Assembly: GCA_030748805.1 (NCBI GenBank)
Contig: JASMLG010000029.1
Location: forward strand, 1 to 10,402
DNA length: 10,402 nucleotides
DNA from: Phycisphaerales bacterium
Lineage (GTDB): Bacteria > Planctomycetota > Phycisphaerae > Phycisphaerales > SM1A02
Reading direction: 5' to 3'
The position numbers and the translations under genes were made by a program. The notes under the pieces were generated by a model. It worked only from the letters and a program-made list of their open reading frames with translations, ran no database searches and was not told the DNA's origin. Positions 1 through 7,119 of this stretch are shown one piece after another; the first letter of the stretch is position 1, and each line of letters starts with the position of its first letter.

Positions 1-858
1 GGTTTCACACTCATCGAACTTTTGGTTGTGATTGCAATCATTGCTATTCTTATCTCTCTCGTTGTTTCAGGGATTGGTTTAATGCTCGTTCGTGCGAACG
101 CGACAAAAGATCTTACAAATCACAAAACATTAGCAGAAGCGAATATTACCTTTTCGACAGATCACAAAGGTCGGTTGTTGCACCCTCGAACACAAATCGA
201 CACAAACGATTCTACCGATACACAAATCGAACGCTTTTGGGTGCGAAGTTACGATGAACAAGACGCAACGAGATTGGAGTATGACGGTGGCCCAGAATTG
301 GCACTCGCGCTCGAAGATGGCGCCGCTTTTTCCTACATTGGCAACATTGATTCGTATAAATCGCCTCTTGATCCAACCGCAAGGCTACGGAGTTATTCAC
401 TCAGTGCGTACATTGGTGTAGAAAACGGCATGGACGATACTCAAACGTTCAATATCCCCGGACTCAGTGAATTTTTTATGCCAACATTGACTGCTTCTCA
501 AATTCCACAACCATCCAATACGATGAATAGTATTTCTGAGGACGATCGTCGAACTGGCGGACCAAATTGGAACGGTTGGATGTTTCACCCAAAGAACGAC
601 TTACCATTTTTAGTTTGGTATGACCTTCCAGCATTTTGGGTTGATGGTGAAGTTGGCACCTCAAATGTCGATGGCTCAACCGATACGATCAGAATCACTA
701 CGCAAGGGCTCAAAGATCGATGGGAGACGATCATCCAAGATCCAAATAACTCAAGTTATACAAAATGGACGGACGCTAACCGTTCAAGCGAAGACGATTA
801 CAAACGATTTCGCAAAAAGATGTTACCGGGAAGAATTGGCTCGATTTTAGACGAGTAA
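1..858 (+). CDS. Type IV prepilin / pseudopilin-like protein (5' end outside window)
   Basis: The reading frame is open from base 1 and begins GFTLIELLVVIAIIAIL, the cleavage and methylation motif of type IV prepilins and type II secretion pseudopilins. It has the Gly before the cut, the Phe after it, and the conserved Glu at +5. The short charged leader lies off the left edge, so the TTG at 22 is not the real start. In the window there are 285 codons: a hydrophobic N-terminal helix (about residues 2-25), then a soluble domain I do not recognise. Near the C-terminal third is FWVDGEVG, loosely like the DG-containing end motif of planctomycete prepilin-like proteins (DUF1559), but the full motif is not convincing. 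Such proteins are abundant in Planctomycetes and related phyla and mostly uncharacterised. The known role of the N-terminus is membrane insertion and processing by prepilin peptidase; what this one does is unknown. It shows no functional link to the sugar genes. Confidence 0.85.
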   Translation, partial: GFTLIELLVVIAIIAILISLVVSGIGLMLVRANATKDLTNHKTLAEANITFSTDHKGRLLHPRTQIDTNDSTDTQIERFWVRSYDEQDATRLEYDGGPELALALEDGAAFSYIGNIDSYKSPLDPTARLRSYSLSAYIGVENGMDDTQTFNIPGLSEFFMPTLTASQIPQPSNTMNSISEDDRRTGGPNWNGWMFHPKNDLPFLVWYDLPAFWVDGEVGTSNVDGSTDTIRITTQGLKDRWETIIQDPNNSSYTKWTDANRSSEDDYKRFRKKMLPGRIGSILDE

Positions 859-1959
859 CCTTTTACCACTCTTACCTGTTTCAAAGAAATGAACTTTGGA
901 TGGATCAATCGAGGTATCTACACGATCGGTTCTTTTGAAGGTTCCATGCACTCTTGCCGCTAGCGAGGTTGTTCCAACTTCCACAAACACATCGGTGTGA
1001 TCACCATGTCGCTCTTCGTTTGTAACAAGTGCGCTAGAACCTTTATGGATACTGATATTTTCTGGACGAACACCCAATACAACAGATCGTGCATTCGTTT
1101 TTGGCAATCGCTCTTTAGGAACATCTAAAGACAAATCTTGAGAATCAAATCGGGTTCCGTGTAACTCACCTTCAACAAAATTCATTTCAGGAATGCCAAC
1201 AAACGAAGCAACAAACCGATCAGCAGGGCAGTCGTAAATATTTGCAGGCGTGTCGAACTGACGAATGATTCCATCATCCATCACAGCAAGTTTATCCCCG
1301 AGGGTCATTGCTTCTTCTTGATCATGCGTGACATGTACCATAGTAACGCCGAGGCGCTTGTGCAGTGCCCGTAACTCGATTCGCATTGCACGCCTCAACT
1401 TCGCATCTAAATTCGAAAGTGGTTCATCGAGTAAAAAAACTTCTGGATCTCGGACAATCGCTCTACCAAGGGCGACGCGCTGTCGTTGTCCACCGGATAG
1501 CGCCTTTGGTTTCCGTTCGAGTTCATTCGTTAGACCAAGTAAGACGGCTGCTTCTTGCACGCGTTTGCGAATATCAGCAGATTCAATGGTCTTTTGTTTT
1601 CTGTACGTCCCACCCAAAAGCGCCTTACACGAAGAACTATATTCTCTTCGGCGTTCTAATCCGAACGCAAGGTTCTGCGCAACACTCATGTGTGGGTACA
1701 GTGCATAGTCCTGAAAGACCATTGCAATATTTCGTTTACGCGCTGGCAAATTTGTAACGTTGGTGTTGCCAATGCAAATAGAACCGCTTGTTACATCTTC
1801 AATTCCTGCGATCATGCGAAGCGTTGTGGACTTCCCACAGCCAGATGGTCCAACTAAAACGACAAATTCACCGTCAGCGATGGTTAAATCAATGTTTCGC
1901 ACAGCCCTAATTTCTGGGGCGTACGTTTTTGTTACATTCGAAAGTGAAACTTCTGCCAT
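847..1959 (-). CDS. malK: MalK/UgpC-type sugar ABC transporter ATP-binding protein
   Basis: This is the ATPase that powers a CUT1-family carbohydrate importer, 370 aa from the chosen ATG. The nucleotide-binding domain shows Walker A GPSGCGKST (37-45), Q-loop Gln83, signature LSGGQ (154-158), Walker B FLLDEP (175-180, catalytic Glu179), D-loop SNLDAKLR and switch His212. A C-terminal TOBE/regulatory region (about 240-370) is typical of MalK, MsmX and UgpC. An earlier in-frame ATG at 2034 would add 25 basic residues inside the upstream permease gene. I chose 1959 because MAEVSLSNVTKTY begins exactly where the family does, and AAAGGA sits 5 nt upstream. The gap to the permease stop is 2 nt, so it is the third gene of the operon. 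Between FGL and PKALSGG there are about 49 residues where E. coli MalK has about 30, so there is a basic insertion near 103-130. Its 3' end overlaps the convergent prepilin gene by 12 bp. The malK name rests on family and context; the sugar is not proven. Confidence 0.93.
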   Translation of the reverse strand: MAEVSLSNVTKTYAPEIRAVRNIDLTIADGEFVVLVGPSGCGKSTTLRMIAGIEDVTSGSICIGNTNVTNLPARKRNIAMVFQDYALYPHMSVAQNLAFGLERRREYSSSCKALLGGTYRKQKTIESADIRKRVQEAAVLLGLTNELERKPKALSGGQRQRVALGRAIVRDPEVFLLDEPLSNLDAKLRRAMRIELRALHKRLGVTMVHVTHDQEEAMTLGDKLAVMDDGIIRQFDTPANIYDCPADRFVASFVGIPEMNFVEGELHGTRFDSQDLSLDVPKERLPKTNARSVVLGVRPENISIHKGSSALVTNEERHGDHTDVFVEVGTTSLAARVHGTFKRTDRVDTSIDPSKVHFFETGKSGKRLLV

Positions 1960-1961
1960 CG

Positions 1962-2816
1962 TTATCCTTTTACTGCTCCTGCGCCGATGCCTTCGATAAA
2001 TTGTTTTTGTGCTGCGAAGAAGAGCACGATGCAAGGAACCATCGTAATGATACTAAGCGCCATCAATAGATGCACATCTTCGACTCCGCTGTACTGCGTT
2101 CTAAACGAATTAAGGGCAACAGCGAGCGTAGCTTTTTCTTCACTGTGCAGATAAATCAATGGCATCATAAAATCGTTCCAGACAAAGATAAATGTAAAGA
2201 CTGCCGTAATCGCGGTAACTGGTTTGCACATTGGCAAAACAATTCGCCACCATATTCCCATCCATCCCATCCCATCCACTCTCGCTGCTTCAAAAAGTGA
2301 TTCTGGTATTTGTGAGATAAACTGGCGGTACATAAAGATAAAAAACGCGCTTCCAAAAAACGCAGGCACCACAAGTGGCAAAATAGTGTCCACCCAGCCC
2401 ATCGATCGGAACAAAATAAAGAGCGGAATCATCGTGACTTGTGCTGGTAACATCATCGTTGCAAGCATAAGAAGGAACAAACCATTTCGCCCACGGAAGT
2501 TAACACGAGCGAACCCCATTGCAACAAGCGATGATGACAAAATTGTCCCAGCCATCACAAGCACAGTTATCACAATCGAATTTGCAAGTGCATCTAAAAA
2601 ACCCTGCCACGGCTTCGTGCCAACTTCGCGCATTGCATTTGCGTAATTTGACCACTGCGGGTTACTCGGCCACACTTGCATGACATCACCGCCAACAAGC
2701 GCAGCACCCGCACTTGCTTCTGTCTCTAAACTAAGCACAATCATCCACCACAGTGGAAAGAGCATGAGCAAAGCACCGAGAATAAGCAACAAATAGGTGG
2801 TCAGTTTTTTGCTCAT
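1962..2816 (-). CDS. MalG-type sugar ABC transporter permease
   Basis: This is an inner-membrane subunit of a CUT1 carbohydrate importer, 284 aa from the chosen start and close to the usual MalG length. Hydrophobic segments lie at about 8-29, 78-102, 112-134, 138-156, 190-210 and 250-270, consistent with six transmembrane helices. The EAA loop that docks on the ATPase is visible from EAARVDG (166-172) to LP (184-185). An earlier ATG at 2903 would add 29 polar, Cys-rich residues. I chose 2816 because MSKKLTTYLLL has the basic, then hydrophobic, start of the family and its ATG forms an ATGA overlap with the stop of the upstream gene. A GAGG lies 10 nt upstream of it. The stop is 2 nt before the ATPase gene. 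The permease pairs with the permease half of the upstream fusion to form the translocation pore. Substrate specificity is inferred from the alpha-glucan enzymes next door. Confidence 0.93.
   Translation of the reverse strand: MSKKLTTYLLLILGALLMLFPLWWMIVLSLETEASAGAALVGGDVMQVWPSNPQWSNYANAMREVGTKPWQGFLDALANSIVITVLVMAGTILSSSLVAMGFARVNFRGRNGLFLLMLATMMLPAQVTMIPLFILFRSMGWVDTILPLVVPAFFGSAFFIFMYRQFISQIPESLFEAARVDGMGWMGIWWRIVLPMCKPVTAITAVFTFIFVWNDFMMPLIYLHSEEKATLAVALNSFRTQYSGVEDVHLLMALSIITMVPCIVLFFAAQKQFIEGIGAGAVKG
1965..1970 (-). promoter_or_regulatory. Shine-Dalgarno of the ATPase gene
   Basis: On the minus strand AAAGGA lies 5 nt before the ATG at 1959 and overlaps the last codons of the upstream permease. 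It supports 1959 over the earlier in-frame ATG at 2034. It also shows that this organism uses Shine-Dalgarno sites for operon-internal genes. Confidence 0.6.
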
Positions 2817-5134
2817 GAGTTCATCGCCTCGTAGTACACATGTTTTTTGCTCATCTTCATAATGACAATGGTCAGTGCAAGCACAATAAGCAGAAGAATC
2901 CAAGCCATCGCTGAAGCGTATCCCATTTCGTAGTAATCAAAGGCAAGGTTATACAAGTACAACACATAGAACCGTGTGCTGTCACCCGGTCCGCCGCCGG
3001 TCATGACAAACGCTTGCGTGAAAACCTGAAAACTACCGATGATTGCCATAATTAAATTAAACAAAATAACTGGGCTAAGCATTGGAAGGGTGACAGCAAA
3101 GAATGTTCTTGTAGTACTTGCTCCGTCAATGTCGGCAGCTTCATAAAGAGATTTAGGAATATTTTTAAGCCCAGCAAGATAAATCATCATGGATCCACCT
3201 GTGACCCAAAAACTCATCAGCGCAAATGCAGGTGGCCCAGCCCACGAAGCATCTTTGTTAAACCACTCTGGAGGCGAGCCACCAAACAGAGCAAAAATCG
3301 GCGAGAGCGCTTCGTTCATCAACCCGCCATCACTTCTAAATACCCATTGCCAAAGCACGGCAATACCAACGCCTGCAAGAACGCTTGGTAAATACCACGC
3401 CCCTCGGAAAAAGTTTATTCCCCGAAGTGATGCGTTCAGAAGTAGCGCGCCAATCAATGCAACAATTTGGCTTCCCGGAACTGCAAGCGCTGCATAATAG
3501 AGCGTCACAACCAAACTTGTTTTGAATGTTGGGTCATCTGCGAGTAATTGTGAAAAATTATCAAAACCAACAAAACGCGCGGTATCAAGCGGCCCAAGCC
3601 CACTCCACGCTGACATTGCAAGCACAAGCGAAACGATAATTGGAATTGCAAGGAAGACAACAAACCCAATGAGCCACGGTGAAACAAGAGCGTGTCCTTG
3701 CGTAAGTTTGGGACGAACGAGTATGAGCCAAACAACAACACAAACAATGATTCCAATCCAAATAAAACCCCATGGAGTTTTAGGAAACGAATCAAGAGGT
3801 TTTGCATTCGCTTGTCTTCGCTCCCACCACCCTTGGAACCCCGAAATTGAATCATCAATACTTCTACCAGTACGAAGCGATAAATCCATTTGCCGTGAAA
3901 ATTGATCTGCAAAGGCAGGGTCAGTAGGCCAAAACGGAACACGCGCGTACTCTGCCGCTTCCAAATATCCCTTGTCGTTTTCTGGAAGTTGGTCGTCAGT
4001 AAACGCATCACTATGCGCAACTTTTATTCTTGTTGGAATTGCAAGCCCAAGTTTTGACTGGCTTGCTTGGGATTCTTCGCCTGTTAACCACTTGAGGACT
4101 TCCCACGCTTCGTCTTTGTGCTTGCTTTGGTTTGACATTGACCAACCAACTGTTGCAATGACATTTGCCTGTTCAGAACCACGAGGAAGAACGGCAAAGT
4201 CCCAATCAAACGTTTCAATCGAACGAAAACTCGGTACAACCCACCGTCCAAAAGGACCGACCATACCTATTTTCCCCGTGAAAAAGAGAGAAGCAGGATC
4301 AATGCCTTCCGCTTGCGCTTTTGCGAGGGTGTGTTCTTCATCAAACCGCCACCCCCGAAGCTTGGCAAGCGCCGAAACAAATTCGGGGGCATCGAGTTGT
4401 AAGTTTGCCCAATCGTTATCAAGGGCAACGTCAGTTCCATGCGTCCATAGATACGTACGCAAAATAAATGGCCACGTGACAAACTCCGCTCCTGTGCAAT
4501 CTTCAAGTGCACCAACTTTGCGCGCAGCGTTTGCAAAATCGTCCCATGTCCAATCAGCAGTTGGCGCTGGAACTCCGGCACGGGCAAACAAATCTTTGTT
4601 CCAATAGAACCCAACAGTCGTAAAGTCCTTTGGAATTCCATACAACTCTCCAGTTCCGGGCGTGGGGGTACTTCCGGGGTCCCAGCGGAACGCATTGAGT
4701 GTAGCGGGGAAGAAATCATCAAATGACATTTCACTATCTTGCTCTGCAAACGAGGAGAGTGGTTGCAACTGATCTGCAGTGACAAAATTTGGAATACGGC
4801 TGTAATCCATATAAAAAATGTCAGGCGGATGACCGGAAGCCATCATCGTTTGCAACTTGGTGAAGTATTGCCCAGTATCACCAGGGTTGATTCGGTTGAT
4901 TTGGATGGATGGGTTTCGCTTTTCAAATTCGCGAATGGAATCTTCGACAATTGCATCTTCTTGTTGCCCGCCGCCACCTGACCAGTGCATGACTGTAATG
5001 ACTGTCTTTCCTTCTTCGTTTCCGCTTGAAATTGCTCGAAGTCCGACTCGCCCAAACGCCCAAATTACGAGTACGCTCGATGCAACAACAAGAATTCTCG
5101 AAGACCATTTCTTGAGTTGTCGCACTAGCGCCAT
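2813..5134 (-). CDS. Fusion of sugar-binding protein (family 1 SBP) and MalF-type permease
   Basis: One uninterrupted 773-aa frame joins two importer parts that are normally separate. Residues about 14-32 form an N-terminal membrane anchor after a basic start; there is no lipobox and no clear signal-peptidase site. Residues about 43-440 are a family 1 (MalE-like) binding domain: it opens TVITVMHWSGGGG and carries GKIGMVGPFGRW at 288-298. Residues about 454-473 form a second helix followed by RPK. Residues about 483-765 are a MalF-like permease with the EAA loop EAADIDG (665-671) to LP (683-684). The parity works: N-terminus inside, binding domain outside, permease N-terminus inside. It is the first gene of the operon. 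Its ATG is 6 nt from a TATAGT box with no Shine-Dalgarno, and its stop overlaps the next gene by 4 nt. The likely ligand is malto-oligosaccharide, inferred from the divergent enzymes. Binding-domain/permease fusions are known in other ABC families (GlnPQ, OpuA), but with a different binding-protein type. Confidence 0.92.
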   Translation of the reverse strand: MALVRQLKKWSSRILVVASSVLVIWAFGRVGLRAISSGNEEGKTVITVMHWSGGGGQQEDAIVEDSIREFEKRNPSIQINRINPGDTGQYFTKLQTMMASGHPPDIFYMDYSRIPNFVTADQLQPLSSFAEQDSEMSFDDFFPATLNAFRWDPGSTPTPGTGELYGIPKDFTTVGFYWNKDLFARAGVPAPTADWTWDDFANAARKVGALEDCTGAEFVTWPFILRTYLWTHGTDVALDNDWANLQLDAPEFVSALAKLRGWRFDEEHTLAKAQAEGIDPASLFFTGKIGMVGPFGRWVVPSFRSIETFDWDFAVLPRGSEQANVIATVGWSMSNQSKHKDEAWEVLKWLTGEESQASQSKLGLAIPTRIKVAHSDAFTDDQLPENDKGYLEAAEYARVPFWPTDPAFADQFSRQMDLSLRTGRSIDDSISGFQGWWERRQANAKPLDSFPKTPWGFIWIGIIVCVVVWLILVRPKLTQGHALVSPWLIGFVVFLAIPIIVSLVLAMSAWSGLGPLDTARFVGFDNFSQLLADDPTFKTSLVVTLYYAALAVPGSQIVALIGALLLNASLRGINFFRGAWYLPSVLAGVGIAVLWQWVFRSDGGLMNEALSPIFALFGGSPPEWFNKDASWAGPPAFALMSFWVTGGSMMIYLAGLKNIPKSLYEAADIDGASTTRTFFAVTLPMLSPVILFNLIMAIIGSFQVFTQAFVMTGGGPGDSTRFYVLYLYNLAFDYYEMGYASAMAWILLLIVLALTIVIMKMSKKHVYYEAMNS

Positions 5135-5140
5135 ATGCCC

Positions 5141-5146
5141 ACTATA
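5141..5146 (-). promoter_or_regulatory. -10 element for the transporter operon
   Basis: On the minus strand TATAGT ends 6 nt before the ATG at 5134. With standard -10 to +1 spacing, transcription would begin at or next to the A of the start codon, giving a leaderless mRNA. No good -35 hexamer is seen 16-18 bp upstream; the best there is about GAATTA or AATTAT, inside the GH13 gene. It shares four bases with the opposite-strand -10. Confidence 0.5.
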
Positions 5147-5148
5147 CT
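5143..5148 (+). promoter_or_regulatory. -10 element for the alpha-glucan enzyme operon
   Basis: TATACT matches the -10 consensus TATAAT at five of six positions and ends 9 nt before the ATG at 5158. That leaves at most about 3 nt of 5' leader and no room for a Shine-Dalgarno. There is no TG extension, and no convincing -35 at 16-18 bp, where the sequence lies inside the transporter fusion gene. It overlaps the minus-strand TATAGT, so one polymerase probably excludes the other. Confidence 0.5.
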
Positions 5149-5157
5149 CGTTTTTGT

Positions 5158-7119
5158 ATGAGGATAATTCTTGCTTTAATTATGTATCTTACTTCATTGG
5201 TACATGCGTTTGATATGGAGGTCGCCGTGTTTCGATTACGAACAAACCACAATGTACAAACGGTGACGGTTGCAGGTGAATTTAATGGGTGGTCGACAAC
5301 CGCATGCCCAATGCAAAGAGGCGCGGATGGAGCGTGGACAGTTGATCTAGAACTCCCTCAGGGGAGGTATTTATATAAGTTCGTTGTTGATGGTGTTTGG
5401 CAATCTGACCCAGAAAACGAGTTGGTGGAAGCTGACGGATACGGAGGCGAAAACTCGGTGTTGCTTCTTGGTGTTACTTCAGAAGAAGCTGAAGAACTTG
5501 CCAAGCATGATGACTACGCTTTAAGTAGTGAAACGCCGCACAACATTCAAACTCCCGACTGGACAAAGGATGCAATTTGGTACCAAGTGATGGTCGATCG
5601 GTTCCGCGATGGTTCCCCCAAAACTAACCCAGACCACTTTCGGGGATGGAGAAGCGAGTGGTACACTCCAAGTGAACACGAGAAACAAACAGGACAATCA
5701 TTTTACGAATATTTCGTGTTTTCTCGGCTATATGGTGGCGATTTCAAAGGGCTTACGGAAAAACTTGAGTACTTAAAAGAACTTGGCGTGAACGCGATTT
5801 ATTTGAACCCCGTGTTTCAAGCAGAAAGCCATCATAAATACAACGCAACGAGTTTTGTACACATCGACGAACATTACGGCGGGGGGTTAGATTACAAAGA
5901 AACCGAAGCAAAAGAAGTTATAAGCGACCCAAGCACTTGGGTCTTTAATAATTCCGACAAGGCGTTTCTAGAGTTTCTCCAAGAAGCAAAGTCGCGAGGG
6001 TTTAAGGTCATTATCGATGCGGTCTTTAATCACGTTGGTACAAGGCACCCCGCATTTCAAGATGTAAAAAAGAACATGGGCGACTCGCCTTACTACAACT
6101 GGTTTGATGTGCATTCATTCGAACCTTTTGAATACGCATGCTGGGCTGGCTTTGGCGAACTTCCTTCGTTTCGCAAGGTTGGCGATGGGTTACATCCAGA
6201 AGTCGAAGAACATTTGTTTGCTGTCACCAGAAGATGGATGGACCCAGACGGTGATGGCGATCCAAGCGACGGCATTGACGGCTGGCGTTTAGATGTACCA
6301 AACGAAATTGCGCCCGGCTTTTGGCGTAGGTGGCGCGAGTTAGTGAAATCCATTAATCCAGACGCATATATTTCTGGAGAAATTTGGAGTAACGCTAGTT
6401 CATGGTTAACGGGCGACACGTTTGACGCAGTGATGAACTATCAATTTGCGCAAAACGCACTTCGTTGGGTGGGTGATAACAAACGAAAAATTACTGCGAC
6501 CGAGTGCGCTGCAAATCTTGCTCGGCTTCGTAATTCGTATGCACCAGAAGCGACGTACGCCTTGCAAAACTTACTTGATTCGCACGACACCGACCGGCTT
6601 GTTTCAAAACTATACAACCCAGACAGAGCGTACGATTCTGGCAACCGCGAACAACAAGACTCCTCTTACGACGGTAGCAAACCGCCAGAACTTATGTACC
6701 AACGAGCAAGATTACTAGCGCTCTTGCAAGCGACGTACGTTGGTGCTCCGATGATTTATTACGGCGATGAAGCTGGGATGTGGGGCTCCGATGATCCCAA
6801 TAATCGAAAACCAATGCTCTGGAAAGATATGGAGCCCTACGAAGCCCCCGAAATGAACCATGTTGAAGAAGAACATCTTTCGTATTACAAACAAGTTTTT
6901 AATCTTCGCAAAAACCACGAAGCGCTTCGGAGAGGTTCGTTTAAAACATTTTTGACAGACGATGAAAAAGATGTTTGGGTATTCATCCGCGAAAGCGATA
7001 AGGAAACATTACTTGTTGCACTGACCCCATCTTTCAAGCCATTTAATTTTGCATTCCCCGAAGGGGAGTGGGAGACCATTTTTGAAACAGCAGGCGGCCG
7101 AGTTTGTCTCAAAAAGTAA
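5158..7119 (+). CDS. Secreted GH13 alpha-glucan hydrolase with CBM48-like module (neopullulanase/cyclomaltodextrinase type)
   Basis: This 653-aa enzyme should hydrolyse alpha-1,4 (perhaps also alpha-1,6) bonds of maltodextrin, glycogen or pullulan. Residues 1-17 look like a signal peptide ending VHA, so it probably acts in the periplasm or outside. Residues about 20-105 are a glycogen-binding E-set module (CBM48/AMPK-like): VAGEFNGW at 38-45 and YLYKFVVDG at 71-79. The GH13 barrel starts at AIWYQVMVDRF (139-149). All four conserved regions are intact: DAVFNH (287-292), GWRLD with nucleophile Asp379, GEIW with acid/base Glu408, and SHD with Asp477. LPSF (335-338) and the acidic DPDGDGDPSDG stretch before the nucleophile resemble the neopullulanase/cyclomaltodextrinase group. 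A short C-terminal beta domain closes it. It is the first gene of its operon, 23 bp from the divergent importer, and overlaps malQ by 16 nt. Exact bond preference cannot be told from sequence alone. Confidence 0.92.
   Translation: MRIILALIMYLTSLVHAFDMEVAVFRLRTNHNVQTVTVAGEFNGWSTTACPMQRGADGAWTVDLELPQGRYLYKFVVDGVWQSDPENELVEADGYGGENSVLLLGVTSEEAEELAKHDDYALSSETPHNIQTPDWTKDAIWYQVMVDRFRDGSPKTNPDHFRGWRSEWYTPSEHEKQTGQSFYEYFVFSRLYGGDFKGLTEKLEYLKELGVNAIYLNPVFQAESHHKYNATSFVHIDEHYGGGLDYKETEAKEVISDPSTWVFNNSDKAFLEFLQEAKSRGFKVIIDAVFNHVGTRHPAFQDVKKNMGDSPYYNWFDVHSFEPFEYACWAGFGELPSFRKVGDGLHPEVEEHLFAVTRRWMDPDGDGDPSDGIDGWRLDVPNEIAPGFWRRWRELVKSINPDAYISGEIWSNASSWLTGDTFDAVMNYQFAQNALRWVGDNKRKITATECAANLARLRNSYAPEATYALQNLLDSHDTDRLVSKLYNPDRAYDSGNREQQDSSYDGSKPPELMYQRARLLALLQATYVGAPMIYYGDEAGMWGSDDPNNRKPMLWKDMEPYEAPEMNHVEEEHLSYYKQVFNLRKNHEALRRGSFKTFLTDDEKDVWVFIRESDKETLLVALTPSFKPFNFAFPEGEWETIFETAGGRVCLKK
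7092..7097 (+). promoter_or_regulatory. Shine-Dalgarno for the TTG start of malQ
   Basis: AGGCGG differs from AGGAGG at one base and lies 6 nt before the TTG at 7104, inside the end of the GH13 gene. It supports the non-ATG start. Confidence 0.5.

Noticed and set aside
847..2034. ATPase start at 2034 (25 more residues).
   Set aside because: The extra residues are Arg-rich and unlike the family, and lie within the permease gene. The ATG at 1959 has a good Shine-Dalgarno and matches the family N-terminus.
1962..2903. MalG-type permease start at 2903 (29 more residues).
   Set aside because: The extension is polar and Cys-rich and overlaps the fusion gene by about 90 bp. The ATG at 2816 gives the common ATGA junction and a normal N-terminus.
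3505..4020. Long open frames antisense to or out of frame with the transporter fusion (for example 3505-4020 and 3972-4607).
   Set aside because: They show no recognisable domain or start signal and are covered by a well-supported gene with clear motifs in another frame.
5089..5101. ACAAGAATTCTCG also occurs near 7980, and its AGAATTCT core is palindromic; considered as an operator.
   Set aside because: Both copies lie in coding sequence of unrelated genes, only one is near a promoter, and a match this short can occur by chance.
5135..5161. Eight-codon mini-ORF (ATG at 5135, TGA at 5159-5161) overlapping the GH13 start as ATGA, a possible leader peptide.
   Set aside because: The predicted plus-strand -10 box lies inside it, so it would not be transcribed from that promoter. 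Its ATG is simply the mirror of the CATATG that holds the opposite gene's start.
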